From Chloroflexota bacterium (GTDB lineage Bacteria; Chloroflexota; Anaerolineae; Anaerolineales; Villigracilaceae), in assembly GCA_023459215.1 (NCBI GenBank), contig JAEWVF010000002.1, positions 1 through 49,708 on the forward strand: a stretch of DNA of 49,708 nt. The letters are read 5' to 3'. Below are positions 17,593 through 26,191 of the stretch, piece by piece (within the stretch, counting starts at the first letter, position 1; the number at the start of each line of letters is the position of its first letter). The notes under the pieces are model-generated. The model ran no database searches. It had not been told where the DNA came from and was given only the letters and a program-made list of their open reading frames with translations. The position numbers and the translations under genes are program-made.

Positions 17593-18725
17593 TGCCCGCT
17601 TAATTCTCCGAGAGTGATTTCGGTTTGGGTTTCCTGGCCGTTTCGCACCAGGGTCAGTTTGACAACCTGGCCGGGGTTGTAGGTGAAAAGGGTGTTGATG
17701 TAGGAATGGCCTTCGTCGATTTGGATGTCATCGAAGCGGGTGATAATGTCGCCTTCCTGCAACCCGGCCTGGGCAGCGGGGCTGCTGGCCTGAACGCCCG
17801 TAACATAGACGCCCCACTCAACCGGCAGGCGGTAACGCGCAGCAATGGCCGGGGTGATGAGCTGCCAGCCGATGCCCATATAGGGTCTTGAGAAGTATCC
17901 CTTCAGGATGATTTGTTCGGCTACTGCCCGGGCAGTATTGACCGGTACGGCAAATCCCAGGCCTTCGGCCACAGTTCCGCTGTTGCTGGCGCGCACAATC
18001 ATGGTGTTGATGCCGACCACCTGTCCGGCCAGGTTAAGCAGCGGGCCGCCGGAGTTGCCCTGGTTGATGGCCGCATCGGTCTGGATTAAATCCTCGATGG
18101 AATAGCCTTCGCCGGTGTCGATTGAACGCCCGGTGGCGCTGACCACGCCTACTGTGACCGTGTTTTTGAATTCTCCCAGGGGCGAGCCGATAGCGATGAG
18201 CGTTTCGCCCGATTTGAGCACATCCGAGTTACCCAGGGCCGCCACTGCCGGAACTTCTCCATCAGCCTTCAGCACGGCCAGGTCTGAAAATTGATCGAAG
18301 CCGATCAGCTTGACAGCCTGTTCAGAGCCGTCGGCCTGGATAATGCGCAACTCCTGCGCTTCTTCGACCACATGGTGATTGGTCAGGATATATCCATCTT
18401 CGCTGATAAAGAACCCGCTGCCGCTGACTTCCTGATCGGCGGTTCGCCCGAAGAAGGTTGCTTGTCCGGGTACTGTGCCGACCACGGTTACCACGGACGG
18501 TCCAACCGTTTCGGCGGCCTGGGTGATGGAGGTTTGATACTCTATGGTGTTTATGGCAACCGTTTCCACGGACGAACCTGCATTGAGCGGGCTGGTTTGA
18601 GGTGTATTCAAGCTATCACGCATGGTCTGGTAGACGACCACGCCGCCAACCACTGTCCCGGCCAGGCCGGAGACGCTGGCAAAAACAACAACTGTGAGCA
18701 GATAAAAAATTCGTTTCCAAGACAT
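17589..18725 (-). CDS. HtrA/DegP-like serine protease with PDZ domain, membrane anchored
   Basis: The 378-residue S1C protease has one N-terminal membrane helix (about 6-32), a linker, a trypsin-like domain and a C-terminal PDZ domain. The catalytic triad is H118 (TNHHVV), D148 (SDLAVLK) and S225 (GNSGGPL). The PDZ starts near PYMGIGWQ with VQASSPAAQAGLQEGDII. Such proteins degrade or refold damaged envelope proteins outside the membrane. SD GAGG precedes the ATG. Its TAG stop shares bases with the TAA of the convergent DUF2817 gene, a 4-bp tail-to-tail overlap. Confidence 0.93.
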   Translation of the reverse strand: MSWKRIFYLLTVVVFASVSGLAGTVVGGVVVYQTMRDSLNTPQTSPLNAGSSVETVAINTIEYQTSITQAAETVGPSVVTVVGTVPGQATFFGRTADQEVSGSGFFISEDGYILTNHHVVEEAQELRIIQADGSEQAVKLIGFDQFSDLAVLKADGEVPAVAALGNSDVLKSGETLIAIGSPLGEFKNTVTVGVVSATGRSIDTGEGYSIEDLIQTDAAINQGNSGGPLLNLAGQVVGINTMIVRASNSGTVAEGLGFAVPVNTARAVAEQIILKGYFSRPYMGIGWQLITPAIAARYRLPVEWGVYVTGVQASSPAAQAGLQEGDIITRFDDIQIDEGHSYINTLFTYNPGQVVKLTLVRNGQETQTEITLGELSGH

Positions 18726-18766
18726 TTTTGCCTCATTCCACGAAAAGGATTTGTCAATTTTTCAAA

Positions 18767-18772
18767 ATTCTA
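18767..18772 (-). promoter_or_regulatory. Probable -10 element of the HtrA gene
   Basis: TAGAAT on the minus strand within an AT-rich tract, about 42 bp before the HtrA start. A TTGCTT 19 bp upstream could serve as a poor -35. Confidence 0.3.
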
Positions 18773-18844
18773 AAAATTTTTGGTAAGAATAAAGCAAGAA
18801 AAAGCTGTGAATTGGATTAGAGTTTCGCTGGCACAAGGAGAATG

Positions 18845-18880
18845 AAAAAGGCGGACGCAAAAAAATGCGTCCACCTTTTT
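18845..18880 (-). terminator. Terminator of the OmpR-type two-component operon
   Basis: Stem 18845-18859 with 18866-18880 (one C-A mismatch), A6 loop, and T tract on either strand because the outer stem is A5/T5. It ends the minus-strand kinase gene. Confidence 0.85.
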
Positions 18881-18895
18881 CGTTTCTTGCGGAGA

Positions 18896-20317
18896 TTAAT
18901 CAGTTTGGAAGGTGATTGTCAGAACACTGCCTTGTCCCAGCCTGCTTTCCATTCTGATCGCGCCTCCCATATTTTCCACCAGTGATTTGGCGATGGGCAG
19001 TCCCAGGCCAAAGCCGGGGATGGTGAGACTCTCTTCGCCGCGATAGAAACGGTCAAAGATGCGCTCCAGGCGTTCGGGATGAATTCCTGGCCCGGAATCC
19101 TGTATGCGGATTTCAACCTGCTTTCCGCTGCTCCGCGCGCTGATAGCGATTTCCCCCGATGAATGTTTCAGGGCGTTATCCAGGGCGATCAGGAGTACCT
19201 GTTTCAGGGCATCCCGGTCCCCGTTTATGGACAGGCTTTCGGCTTGCAGGGTGATGCTGCGCTGTGGGTCGAGTTGGCGCGCCTGGCGACAGGTTTCTTC
19301 CAGGATGGGCAGGATGGCAACGGGTTCCCTGACCAGGCTGCGCCCGGCATCAGCGCGCGCCAGCACCAGCAGGTCGTTTACCAGCCGGATCAATCGGTCG
19401 CTTTCATCGGTCATATCGGCCAGGATGTCGGTGCGCTCTTCATCTGGGATGGGTGGGGTGCGGCGCAACAACTCCAGGTTGCCGCGCAGGGTGGTCAGCG
19501 GGGTGCGCAGCTCGTGGGAAACATCGGCTACGAAATTGCGCTGCATATCAAGGGAGTGAGCCACTTTTTGATAAGCAGCCTGCAAGCGCGCCAGCATGGA
19601 GTTGAACGTGGTTGCCAACTGGCCGACTTCATCCTGTGGGCCGTTGTAGGCCACCCGGCGCGCAAAGTCGCGTTCCTCGCCGATAGCTTGCGCTGTTTGG
19701 GTCATTTTTTGAATTGGGTTAAGCGTTACCCCTGAAAATGCCCAGCCGATGCCAAAGGCAGCCAGGATGGTTAGCAAACTGGCAACACCAAAGCTGACGG
19801 CCAGGAATTGCAGTGAGCGATTGCGCTCGGTCAGCGGGCGCGCCGATTGCAGGATGTAAAGAGCTTTGCCATCCACAACCAGCGCGCGGGTGTAGATGAG
19901 CATGGCCTGATCCTGAAAAGTCCCGGTTTCCCACCAGGTTTTCCCTTGTTGGGCGGCCAGCAAACCCTCAGCGCTGAGCGGAAGGGTTTCTGCCGTGTGG
20001 CCAAAAGGGCTGACAACCAGTTCTCCGCTGGCATTGAGTACGCGCAAGATTTCACGTTCGGGCAATTCCTTGAATACTTGTTCACCAGTAAAGCCATCGG
20101 GGTGGGGCGGGGGCGGATCGGCTGGTTCAGCTGTTTGTGAGTTGGATAGTGTACGCAGGATGGCTTCTTCCAGACGGGCGCTGCTGCGCTCCAGGTCGTG
20201 CTTCAGGGCCTGGTAGGTGCTTTGCGCCTGAACGGTGTAAAGCCCCAGCCCGAAAATGGCAAGTGTCAGCGCCAGGATGGCGTTATAGAGCAGGGTAAAG
20301 CGCAGGCGAATCGACAT
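18896..20317 (-). CDS. Sensor histidine kinase with HAMP domain (OmpR-type partner)
   Basis: The 473-residue kinase has an N-terminal membrane helix (about 8-30), an extracytoplasmic sensor of about 140 residues with a Pro-rich stretch (ADPPPPHPDG), a second helix (about 172-195), HAMP, HisKA with phospho-acceptor H268 in VSHELRTPLTTL, and an HATPase domain with DNALKHS, DSGPGIHPE and GFGLGLPIAKSL. It should autophosphorylate and pass phosphate to the response regulator encoded just upstream, whose stop overlaps this start as TAATG. Confidence 0.95.
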   Translation of the reverse strand: MSIRLRFTLLYNAILALTLAIFGLGLYTVQAQSTYQALKHDLERSSARLEEAILRTLSNSQTAEPADPPPPHPDGFTGEQVFKELPEREILRVLNASGELVVSPFGHTAETLPLSAEGLLAAQQGKTWWETGTFQDQAMLIYTRALVVDGKALYILQSARPLTERNRSLQFLAVSFGVASLLTILAAFGIGWAFSGVTLNPIQKMTQTAQAIGEERDFARRVAYNGPQDEVGQLATTFNSMLARLQAAYQKVAHSLDMQRNFVADVSHELRTPLTTLRGNLELLRRTPPIPDEERTDILADMTDESDRLIRLVNDLLVLARADAGRSLVREPVAILPILEETCRQARQLDPQRSITLQAESLSINGDRDALKQVLLIALDNALKHSSGEIAISARSSGKQVEIRIQDSGPGIHPERLERIFDRFYRGEESLTIPGFGLGLPIAKSLVENMGGAIRMESRLGQGSVLTITFQTD

Positions 20318-20994
20318 TATTCCTCACGCAAAACATAGCCGACACCGCGCACGGTGTGGATGAGACGCGAACGGTTGCCTGCTTCGAGCTTTTTACGCAG
20401 ATAACCGATGTAGATTTCCAACACATTGTCGTCGCCGCCGAAATCGTAGCCCCAAACCTCGTTCAGGATGCGGGTGCGTTCGAGCACCTGGCGAGGGTGG
20501 CGCAGGAGCAAATGCAACAAGTTGAATTCGGTCACGGTTAGCGCCAGGCTCATTTCCCCGCGCCGCGCTTCACGGGTGGATGGGTCAAGGGATACATCGG
20601 CGTAGGAAACGCTTTGGGATTCCTGCTGTGGCTCAATGCGCCGCAACAGGGCATGCACACGCGCCACCAGTTCTGCGGGTGCAAAGGGCTTGATCAGGTA
20701 GTCGTCTGCGCCGCTTTCCAGACCGTCGACACGATTTTCGATGGCATCGCGGGCAGTCAACATCAGAACCAGGGTTTTGTTTTTTTCCGCGCGCAATTGA
20801 CGCAGCAGGGTCAGCCCATCCATTTTTGGCATCATCCAGTCGAGAATGAGCAGGGCGGGGGCTTGATTATCAATGATGGGCAAGGCTTCCTCACCGTTGC
20901 TGGCTGTCAGCACCGTGAGATTCTCATACATCAGCGTGCGTTGGAGCATTTTTAGCAATTTTTGGTCGTCATCGACCACAAGGATAGTGGGCAT
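20317..20994 (-). CDS. OmpR/PhoB-family response regulator
   Basis: The 225-residue regulator has a receiver domain (VVDDD acidic pair, phospho-acceptor D52 in LILDWMMPKMDG, conserved Lys in LIKPFAPAEL) and a C-terminal winged helix (LTVTEFNLLHLLLRHPRQVLERTRIL, GVGYVLREE). It forms a one-base-overlap operon with the kinase. The upstream intergenic region holds 8-bp repeats with 11-bp period (21048-21120), the arrangement expected for OmpR-family dimers, so it probably regulates itself and the divergent membrane genes. No clear SD is seen. Confidence 0.95.
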   Translation of the reverse strand: MPTILVVDDDQKLLKMLQRTLMYENLTVLTASNGEEALPIIDNQAPALLILDWMMPKMDGLTLLRQLRAEKNKTLVLMLTARDAIENRVDGLESGADDYLIKPFAPAELVARVHALLRRIEPQQESQSVSYADVSLDPSTREARRGEMSLALTVTEFNLLHLLLRHPRQVLERTRILNEVWGYDFGGDDNVLEIYIGYLRKKLEAGNRSRLIHTVRGVGYVLREE

Positions 20995-21031
20995 TGGTTT
21001 TTATTTGGGTGAAACATGGATGGATAGGGCA

Positions 21032-21037
21032 AGTATA
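21032..21037 (-). promoter_or_regulatory. -10 element for the response regulator gene
   Basis: TATACT on the minus strand, 37 bp before the start. The -35 position is poor and is flanked by the CTGTGAAA repeats, as at activator-dependent promoters. Confidence 0.45.
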
Positions 21038-21047
21038 TGCGTTTTTG

Positions 21048-21120
21048 CTGTGAAATGGCTGTGAAACCTTCGATGCTATTTTCACAGCTTTTTCACAGGT
21101 TTTTCTTGGTTTTCTCACAG
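21048..21120. promoter_or_regulatory. Helically phased direct repeats, probable response-regulator binding region
   Basis: CTGTGAAA occurs at 21048-21055 and 21059-21066. Its complement TTTCACAG occurs at 21080-21087 and 21091-21098. A further TCACAG at 21115-21120 is in phase (22 bp later). The 11-bp period within each pair fits tandem binding by an OmpR-family dimer. The two pairs face opposite promoters. Confidence 0.65.
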
Positions 21121-21130
21121 CCTCGAATTT

Positions 21131-21136
21131 TAGAAT
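21131..21136 (+). promoter_or_regulatory. -10 element for the DUF4405 gene
   Basis: TAGAAT, 34 bp before the ATG, directly after the phased TCACAG repeats, which would cover the -35 region. Confidence 0.5.
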
Positions 21137-21170
21137 GACCTTTGTAAATACCAGCAAACAAGGAAAAAAT

Positions 21171-21689
21171 ATGTCCAACAAAACCAACTTAATTCTCGAC
21201 CTGACCATTTTCACCACCTTCCTGGTGGCGGCCAACCCGCACCTGACCGGCAACACCATCCATGAGTGGCTTTCGGTTGCCTTTGGCGCGGCACTTGTCA
21301 CTCACCTACTTTTCCATTGGAAGTGGATTGTCAACATCACTGCCGAATATTTCAAAAAATTTTTCCATCGCTCACGTCTGAACTATATTGTAGACCTGCT
21401 CTTTTTCGTTGCGATGACGGGTTCCATGTTCAGCGGCCTGATGATTTCGAAAGATGTTCTGTCTACGCTGGGAATCCAGCTTGGGGATGTGAGCCGCAGT
21501 TGGAAGAGTATTCACACACTGACCTCCGATGCATCGCTGATCCTGCTTGGCATTCATTTTGCCCTGCATTGGAATTGGGTGGTGGCCAACCTGAGCCGTT
21601 TTGTGGTCGCGCCCATCCTGAACTTGTTTCATCGCCCGGTTTCTTCCAAGATGCTGCCGCAAACGGTGCGCATTGACAAAGACAAATAG
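21171..21689 (+). CDS. DUF4405-type four-helix membrane protein, possible cytochrome b-like
   Basis: The 172-residue protein has four hydrophobic segments with histidines placed as in small heme-b membrane proteins: HEWLSVAFGAALVTHLLFHW, SIHTLTSDASLILLGIHFALHW. This is the pattern of the DUF4405 family, which is thought to be related to cytochrome b561-type proteins; heme binding here is inferred. The frame opens at 21135, but AAGGAA precedes the ATG at 21171. It is divergent from the OmpR-type pair across the phased repeats and is the first gene of the plus-strand set. Confidence 0.75.
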   Translation: MSNKTNLILDLTIFTTFLVAANPHLTGNTIHEWLSVAFGAALVTHLLFHWKWIVNITAEYFKKFFHRSRLNYIVDLLFFVAMTGSMFSGLMISKDVLSTLGIQLGDVSRSWKSIHTLTSDASLILLGIHFALHWNWVVANLSRFVVAPILNLFHRPVSSKMLPQTVRIDKDK

Positions 21690-21770
21690 CCCGCTCTATC
21701 TCCTGGGGCGGGCCAGCTTTTCTGTTTAAGCAACAGGGTCCGCCCCATCTCTTAAATCAAGGAAACCCTT

Positions 21771-22088
21771 ATGAAAACCATTCTCCGCATTGTAATCATC
21801 CTGGCGTTGGCTGCGGCTGTCGCTTTTGGATATTCCCTAATCGTGAACAACACGATGACATCTACCGGTTCAGAAGATGGCCACTCACAGCCCGCGTTGA
21901 CCGACGGTACCCGTCCTGAGCGTCCGGAAGGAATGCCTGACCGTGATGAAGGCGGTTCTTCTCTGGCGCGCGGCACCCTGGAAGTAGGTGTTACTTTTGC
22001 AAAGCTGACCGGCATCGTGCTTGTTTTTTTGTTCCTGGAACGCGGCATAAACCTGCTTTTCAGAAAACGCGCATCTTCTTCGGCATAA
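21771..22088 (+). CDS. Small two-helix membrane protein, 105 residues
   Basis: I do not recognise a family. It has an N-terminal hydrophobic helix (about 4-24), an acidic and Pro-rich external loop with TRPERPEGMPDRDEGG, and a second helix (about 75-93) followed by a basic RKRASSSA tail, suggesting both ends inside. SD AAGGAA precedes the ATG. It lies 81 bp after the DUF4405 gene and is followed by a strong hairpin, so these two genes may form one response-regulator-controlled unit. Confidence 0.7.
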   Translation: MKTILRIVIILALAAAVAFGYSLIVNNTMTSTGSEDGHSQPALTDGTRPERPEGMPDRDEGGSSLARGTLEVGVTFAKLTGIVLVFLFLERGINLLFRKRASSSA

Positions 22089-22101
22089 ACCCATGAAACG
22101 T

Positions 22102-22132
22102 AACTCCCGAGGGCGCGCCGCCCTCGGGAGTT
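22102..22132 (+). terminator. Hairpin after the small membrane protein gene
   Basis: A perfect 14-bp stem with a 3-nt loop, GC-rich but without a T run. It probably ends or tapers transcription before the exporter genes. Confidence 0.55.
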
Positions 22133-22228
22133 CCAGGTCAAGGGATTGGCCAGCCACTGATAACGGAATGCAGCCCCGAGGTGAGGGGCGGGCGATTTTT
22201 GTCCCTCCGGCCTTGCTTGATGCTCTGC

Positions 22229-22258
22229 TTAAACTTTTGGAAAGCAAAATACCATAAT
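22229..22258 (+). promoter_or_regulatory. Possible promoter of the MacAB-like operon
   Basis: TTAAAC (22229-22234), 18-bp spacer, CATAAT (22253-22258), followed by SD AAGGAG and the ATG at 22279. Both hexamers are imperfect. Confidence 0.35.
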
Positions 22259-22278
22259 CCAGAAACAAGGAGTTTTTT

Positions 22279-23724
22279 ATGCGCGCACAACATCCATCCT
22301 TCAGGCGGATTTGCCTGGTTTTCCTGATTTTTTCCCTGGCGCTGGGGGCTTGTTCGGCCAGCCAGTCCGGTCCGATGCGCAGCAGTTCCGGCGAGGTATC
22401 GAGTATTACCATTACAGACACGGTTGAAACCTCCGGCAATTTGAGCGCCGACCAGTTGACTACCCTGACCTGGGGCACGAGCGGGATGGTGGAAAGTGTG
22501 GCGGTCAGGGTTGGCGATCGGGTCAAGAAGGGAGATATCCTGGCCACCTTGAAGGCGGATTCGGTCCCGGCTGGAATTTTGGAGGCGCGCGCTGAATTGG
22601 CCTCGGCAGAATATGAGTTGAATGAACTGACAGATGCCACCCTGACTTTTACCCAGGCCCAACTGGATGTTCTGGCTGCGCGCAAGGATGTTGAAGAAGC
22701 TCAAAATGTTTATGATGCCCTTGATTATCCGCGCGCTTCGGATACCTTGATCAAAAATACCGAAGCCAAAATTCTTGAGGCTGAGAAGGTGTTGACACTG
22801 GCCACCCGGCGCTATAACGAGGTGAAGGGCCATCCGGATGGGGATTCGCAAAAGACACAGGCTTTGTTGGAGATGACCAACGCACAGATGGATTTGAACG
22901 AATTAAGGGCCACGCTTAATTGGTATTTGGCCAAGCCTACCGAAGATGATTACGAAGAAGCGAAATTGAACCTTGAGCTTGCCAGGGCCAAACTGGAAGA
23001 TGCCCGCGCTGCCCGTGACCGGGTCAAGGATGGCGCTGACCCGCTTGAGATCGCTGCAGCGCAGGCCAAGGTGGCCTCCTCCAAAGCCAAAGTGGATGCG
23101 ATGTACATCATTGCAGGGTTCGACGGCGAAGTGATTGCTATCCACACCGATGCAAACGACACCGTCGGCAGCGGCGATGCGGCCATCGGGCTGGTCAACC
23201 GCGCCTCGATGAAGGTCGAGGCTTCCATCGATGAATCCAATATTTCCCAGATTTCACTTGGCGATAAGGCGGAAATCAGCATGGATTCATTGCAGGGCGC
23301 TTCTCTGGCCGGCACCGTAACACTGATTGACCCGATAGGTAAAACCGTCAGCGGGCTGGTGAAATATACGGTTACCGTCTCTGTTGACCCAACCGATGCG
23401 CCCGTGTTATTTGGAGCGACAGCGACCGTAATTATCACCACCAGCGAGCCGCGCCAGGCCCTGGCTGTGCCGATTGGCGCTGTCCAGACCGATACACGCG
23501 GCGAGTATTTGATGCGTGTCAAAGCGGATGGGTCTGCCGAGCGAATTGAGATTCAGAGCGGCGATCTTGCCGGGAATCTGGTCACTGTTACAACTTCCAG
23601 TGATTTGAAGGTCGGCGATTGGGTACAGGTTGGTACGGTTACAACGGAAGGCGGCACAGGCGCTGGCAGCGACGAGCGCCAGCCGCAGGGGCCGGGCGGC
23701 GGTCCCTTTGGGATTGGCGGATAA
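22279..23724 (+). CDS. HlyD/MacA-like membrane fusion lipoprotein of an ABC exporter
   Basis: The 481-residue adaptor has an N-terminal signal with lipobox ALGAC (C25), a biotinyl-lipoyl-like half (GMVESVAVRVGDRVKKGDILATLK), a long coiled-coil hairpin (about 100-270, rich in Ala, Glu, Lys and Leu), the second lipoyl half (AGFDGEVIAIHTDANDTVGSGD), beta-barrel and membrane-proximal domains, and a Gly/Pro-rich tail. With the next two genes it forms a MacAB-like tripartite or dipartite exporter; in a cell without a classical outer membrane it would act outside the inner membrane. SD AAGGAG precedes the ATG. Confidence 0.9.
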   Translation: MRAQHPSFRRICLVFLIFSLALGACSASQSGPMRSSSGEVSSITITDTVETSGNLSADQLTTLTWGTSGMVESVAVRVGDRVKKGDILATLKADSVPAGILEARAELASAEYELNELTDATLTFTQAQLDVLAARKDVEEAQNVYDALDYPRASDTLIKNTEAKILEAEKVLTLATRRYNEVKGHPDGDSQKTQALLEMTNAQMDLNELRATLNWYLAKPTEDDYEEAKLNLELARAKLEDARAARDRVKDGADPLEIAAAQAKVASSKAKVDAMYIIAGFDGEVIAIHTDANDTVGSGDAAIGLVNRASMKVEASIDESNISQISLGDKAEISMDSLQGASLAGTVTLIDPIGKTVSGLVKYTVTVSVDPTDAPVLFGATATVIITTSEPRQALAVPIGAVQTDTRGEYLMRVKADGSAERIEIQSGDLAGNLVTVTTSSDLKVGDWVQVGTVTTEGGTGAGSDERQPQGPGGGPFGIGG

Positions 23725-23725
23725 G

Positions 23726-24454
23726 ATGGCCATTATCGAAATCCAAAACCTGACCAAGGTTTTTAAGATGGGTGAGAACGAAGTTCATGCCCTGGCCGGA
23801 GTCTCGCTTGCCATTGAGAAAGGTGAGATGATTGCCATCATGGGCCCGTCTGGGTCAGGGAAAAGTACGTTGATGTCGATTGTCGGCTGCCTGGATGTGC
23901 CCACCTCCGGCTCTTATGTTTTGGACGGCGAGCCGGTTGAGCAGCTCAAAGACTCACAACTGGCAAATGTTCGCAATCGCAAGATTGGTTTTGTTTTCCA
24001 GCAGTTTAATTTGCTCTCGCGCACCAGCGCCCTTGAAAATGTGATGCTGCCGCTCAGCTATAGCGGTTTGGGAGCGCGCGCCAGCCGTGAGAAGGCGCTT
24101 AAGGCGCTTGAAACGGTTGGACTGTCTGGGCGGGTGAAGCATCATCCCAATGAGTTGTCTGGTGGGCAGCAGCAGCGCGTGGCGATTGCCCGGGCGCTGG
24201 TGAACGACCCCTCGATCCTGATTGCTGACGAGCCAACTGGTGCGCTGGATAGCAAAACCGGCGAAGAAATTATGGATTTGTTCCAAACCTTGCATAAAGA
24301 TTTTGGCCAGACCGTGATCCTGGTAACGCACGATGCCTTTGTCGCCCGCCATGCCAGGCGGATCATCCGCATTGCGGATGGGCGAATTACCGCGGATACC
24401 CTGAACTCCAATCCAATCAAAGCCGGGACACGCCGCCCGGAAATCGAGGATTAA
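23726..24454 (+). CDS. MacB/LolD-type ABC transporter ATP-binding protein
   Basis: The 242-residue ATPase has Walker A GPSGSGKST (40-48), the Q-loop VFQQFNLLSRTSALENV, signature LSGGQQQRVAIARAL, Walker B ILIADEPTGALD, and the H-loop VTHD. The TGALDS and FNLL features are typical of the MacB/LolD exporter group. The frame is open from 23630 inside the upstream gene; the ATG at 23726 starts one base after the upstream stop and yields the normal length. It pairs with the MacB-like permease 2 bp downstream. Confidence 0.93.
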   Translation: MAIIEIQNLTKVFKMGENEVHALAGVSLAIEKGEMIAIMGPSGSGKSTLMSIVGCLDVPTSGSYVLDGEPVEQLKDSQLANVRNRKIGFVFQQFNLLSRTSALENVMLPLSYSGLGARASREKALKALETVGLSGRVKHHPNELSGGQQQRVAIARALVNDPSILIADEPTGALDSKTGEEIMDLFQTLHKDFGQTVILVTHDAFVARHARRIIRIADGRITADTLNSNPIKAGTRRPEIED

Positions 24455-24456
24455 CC

Positions 24457-25692
24457 ATGCTGATTTCTCAAAACATCCTGACGGCCCTGCGCGGATTGTT
24501 GGCCAACAAACTCCGTTCGGCGCTTACCATCCTGGGAATCGTTATTGGTGTGGCTTCGGTGGTGGCTTTGATGGCTATTGGCGCTGGCGCAACCAGCGAT
24601 ATTACTGACCAGATTCAGAGCTCGGGTACCAATCTTCTGACCATTCAATCCGGCCGCTCGCAGCGCCCGGCAGCGGGCGGTGGGCCGCCATCGTTTTCCG
24701 CAATAACTTTCAAGGATTATCTTGCCCTGCAAGCAGCGCTGGTGGATGTGAGCGGGATTGCTCCGGCTTATCAATCCAATGCCTCGGTGGTTTTTGGCGA
24801 TGACAGCTACGATGTTTCTGTGGTTGGGGTAACGGAAGATTACTTGAACGTTTACATCTACACACTGGCCCGTGGGCGTTTTATCACCCCCGCCGATAGG
24901 CAGGGGCGGAAGCAGGTAGCTGTCCTGGGAGCAACTACTGCTACGGAACTGTTCCAGGAAAATGAGCCGATTGGGCAGGTAGTCAAGATTAATGATGCCC
25001 GTTACACGGTTATCGGGGTACTCGAATCCAAGGGTTCTTCGGGGTTCACCAATCAGGATGACCTGGTCATGATTCCGCTTGAAACGGGCTATCTTAAGCT
25101 GTTTGGCGCGAATGCTGTCCGCGATGGCGAGAAGACTGTCAGCGCAATTGCCGTTTCGGCCAGTTCTGCTGATGTTGTGGATGCGGTTTCTTCGCAAATT
25201 ACTTTTATAATGCGCCGTCAGCATGATATTGCTTTTGATGAAGAAGATGATTTTCGGGTTTCGAACCAGGCTGAGATGTTGGAAACATTAAGCACAGTCA
25301 CCTCGACCCTGACCACTTTCCTGGGGGCGATAGCCGCGATTTCATTGCTGGTCGGGGGAATCGGGATTATGAATATCACCCTGGTTTCGGTCAGTGAGCG
25401 CACCCGCGAAATCGGCCTGCGCAAGGCGGTTGGCGCGCGCAAAGACCACATCCTGCTCCAGTTTCTGGTTGAGACCATGACCCTGAGCCTGGTCGGGGGG
25501 ATATTGGGGATTTTGCTTGGCGTGGGTATCGCCAGTCTGGTGACGGCTCTGGGGCTGATCACGGCCAAGGTGGCTGTTTCATCCATTTTGCTGGCTTTTT
25601 TCTTCTCCCTGGCGATCGGCGTTTTCTTTGGCATTTACCCGGCCTTCCGGGCTGCCAATTTGCATCCGATGGAAGCCTTGCGGTCTGAATAA
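24457..25692 (+). CDS. MacB/FtsX-like ABC transporter permease
   Basis: The 411-residue permease has the MacB topology: one N-terminal helix after LRGLLANKLRSALTILGIVIGVASVV, a large periplasmic MacB_PCD domain (about 50-280), and three C-terminal helices beginning with GAIAAISLLVGGIGIMNI. The VSERTREIGLRKAVGARK and HPMEALRSE motifs are diagnostic of the FtsX-like domain. With the adaptor and ATPase it likely exports a peptide, lipid or toxic compound; the substrate is unknown. A strong terminator follows. Confidence 0.94.
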   Translation: MLISQNILTALRGLLANKLRSALTILGIVIGVASVVALMAIGAGATSDITDQIQSSGTNLLTIQSGRSQRPAAGGGPPSFSAITFKDYLALQAALVDVSGIAPAYQSNASVVFGDDSYDVSVVGVTEDYLNVYIYTLARGRFITPADRQGRKQVAVLGATTATELFQENEPIGQVVKINDARYTVIGVLESKGSSGFTNQDDLVMIPLETGYLKLFGANAVRDGEKTVSAIAVSASSADVVDAVSSQITFIMRRQHDIAFDEEDDFRVSNQAEMLETLSTVTSTLTTFLGAIAAISLLVGGIGIMNITLVSVSERTREIGLRKAVGARKDHILLQFLVETMTLSLVGGILGILLGVGIASLVTALGLITAKVAVSSILLAFFFSLAIGVFFGIYPAFRAANLHPMEALRSE

Positions 25693-25696
25693 AATT

Positions 25697-25740
25697 AAAA
25701 AGCAAAGCGCCTTAGATTATGGCAAGGCGCTTTGCTTTTT
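25697..25740 (+). terminator. Terminator of the MacAB-like operon
   Basis: A perfect 17-bp stem (25697-25713 with 25724-25740) around a 10-nt loop, with A5 and T5 at the base, so it may serve both strands. Confidence 0.92.
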
Positions 25741-25773
25741 AGGCTGTAACGGAACAAAAACCAGTGATGCTGG

Positions 25774-25965
25774 TTATTGCAAAATTATATTGGGGGCTAA
25801 TTGCAAGATAAGCGCCAGGAGCCAGGCGACGATGCAGAAGACAAGCGCAATATTTCGTTCCTTTTTTGCGCGGCGCATAAAAAAGCTGGTGAAGATTGCG
25901 GCGATAAATGCGATTGTTCCGAAGATTGCGAGTACGACTGGCATCCAGGCATAAAGGGTAATCAT
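25774..25965 (-). CDS. Small two-helix membrane protein, 63 residues
   Basis: The protein consists of two hydrophobic helices (about 5-29 and 40-58) joined by a basic loop RRAKKERN, which would lie in the cytoplasm. No family is recognised. AGGAGG stands 9 bp before the ATG and a TATAAT lies at 26021-26026, so it is likely a real gene. It lies downstream of the KimA-like permease gene on the same strand and could belong to that module. Confidence 0.65.
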   Translation of the reverse strand: MITLYAWMPVVLAIFGTIAFIAAIFTSFFMRRAKKERNIALVFCIVAWLLALILQLAPNIILQ

Positions 25966-26020
25966 GACAGCAAGCCTCCTGAAGAATGGATATATTTTAA
26001 AGATGAAATTATTATAGCCC

Positions 26021-26026
26021 GCCCGC
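26021..26026 (-). promoter_or_regulatory. -10 element for the 63-residue membrane protein gene
   Basis: TATAAT on the minus strand, about 55 bp before the start, with only weak -35 sequence. Confidence 0.4.
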
Positions 26027-26111
26027 TTGCGATTTGTATCGATGATTATGCAATCCCTTTCATCTGGCCTGTTGGGGGTTCATTTTGAGCAACGATTTAT
26101 GATGATAAAGA

Positions 26112-26149
26112 ACGAACGGCAGCACAAGGGTTGATTTGCGTTGCCGTTC
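26112..26149 (-). terminator. Hairpin after the KimA-like permease gene
   Basis: Perfect 9-bp arms CGAACGGCA and TGCCGTTCG with a 20-nt loop, followed on the minus strand by TTCTTTATC. Placed 43 bp past the permease stop. Confidence 0.5.
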
Positions 26150-26191
26150 GGTTTATGTTGCCAAAGATGAGTTTCAGTTGGTTGTTTGCCT

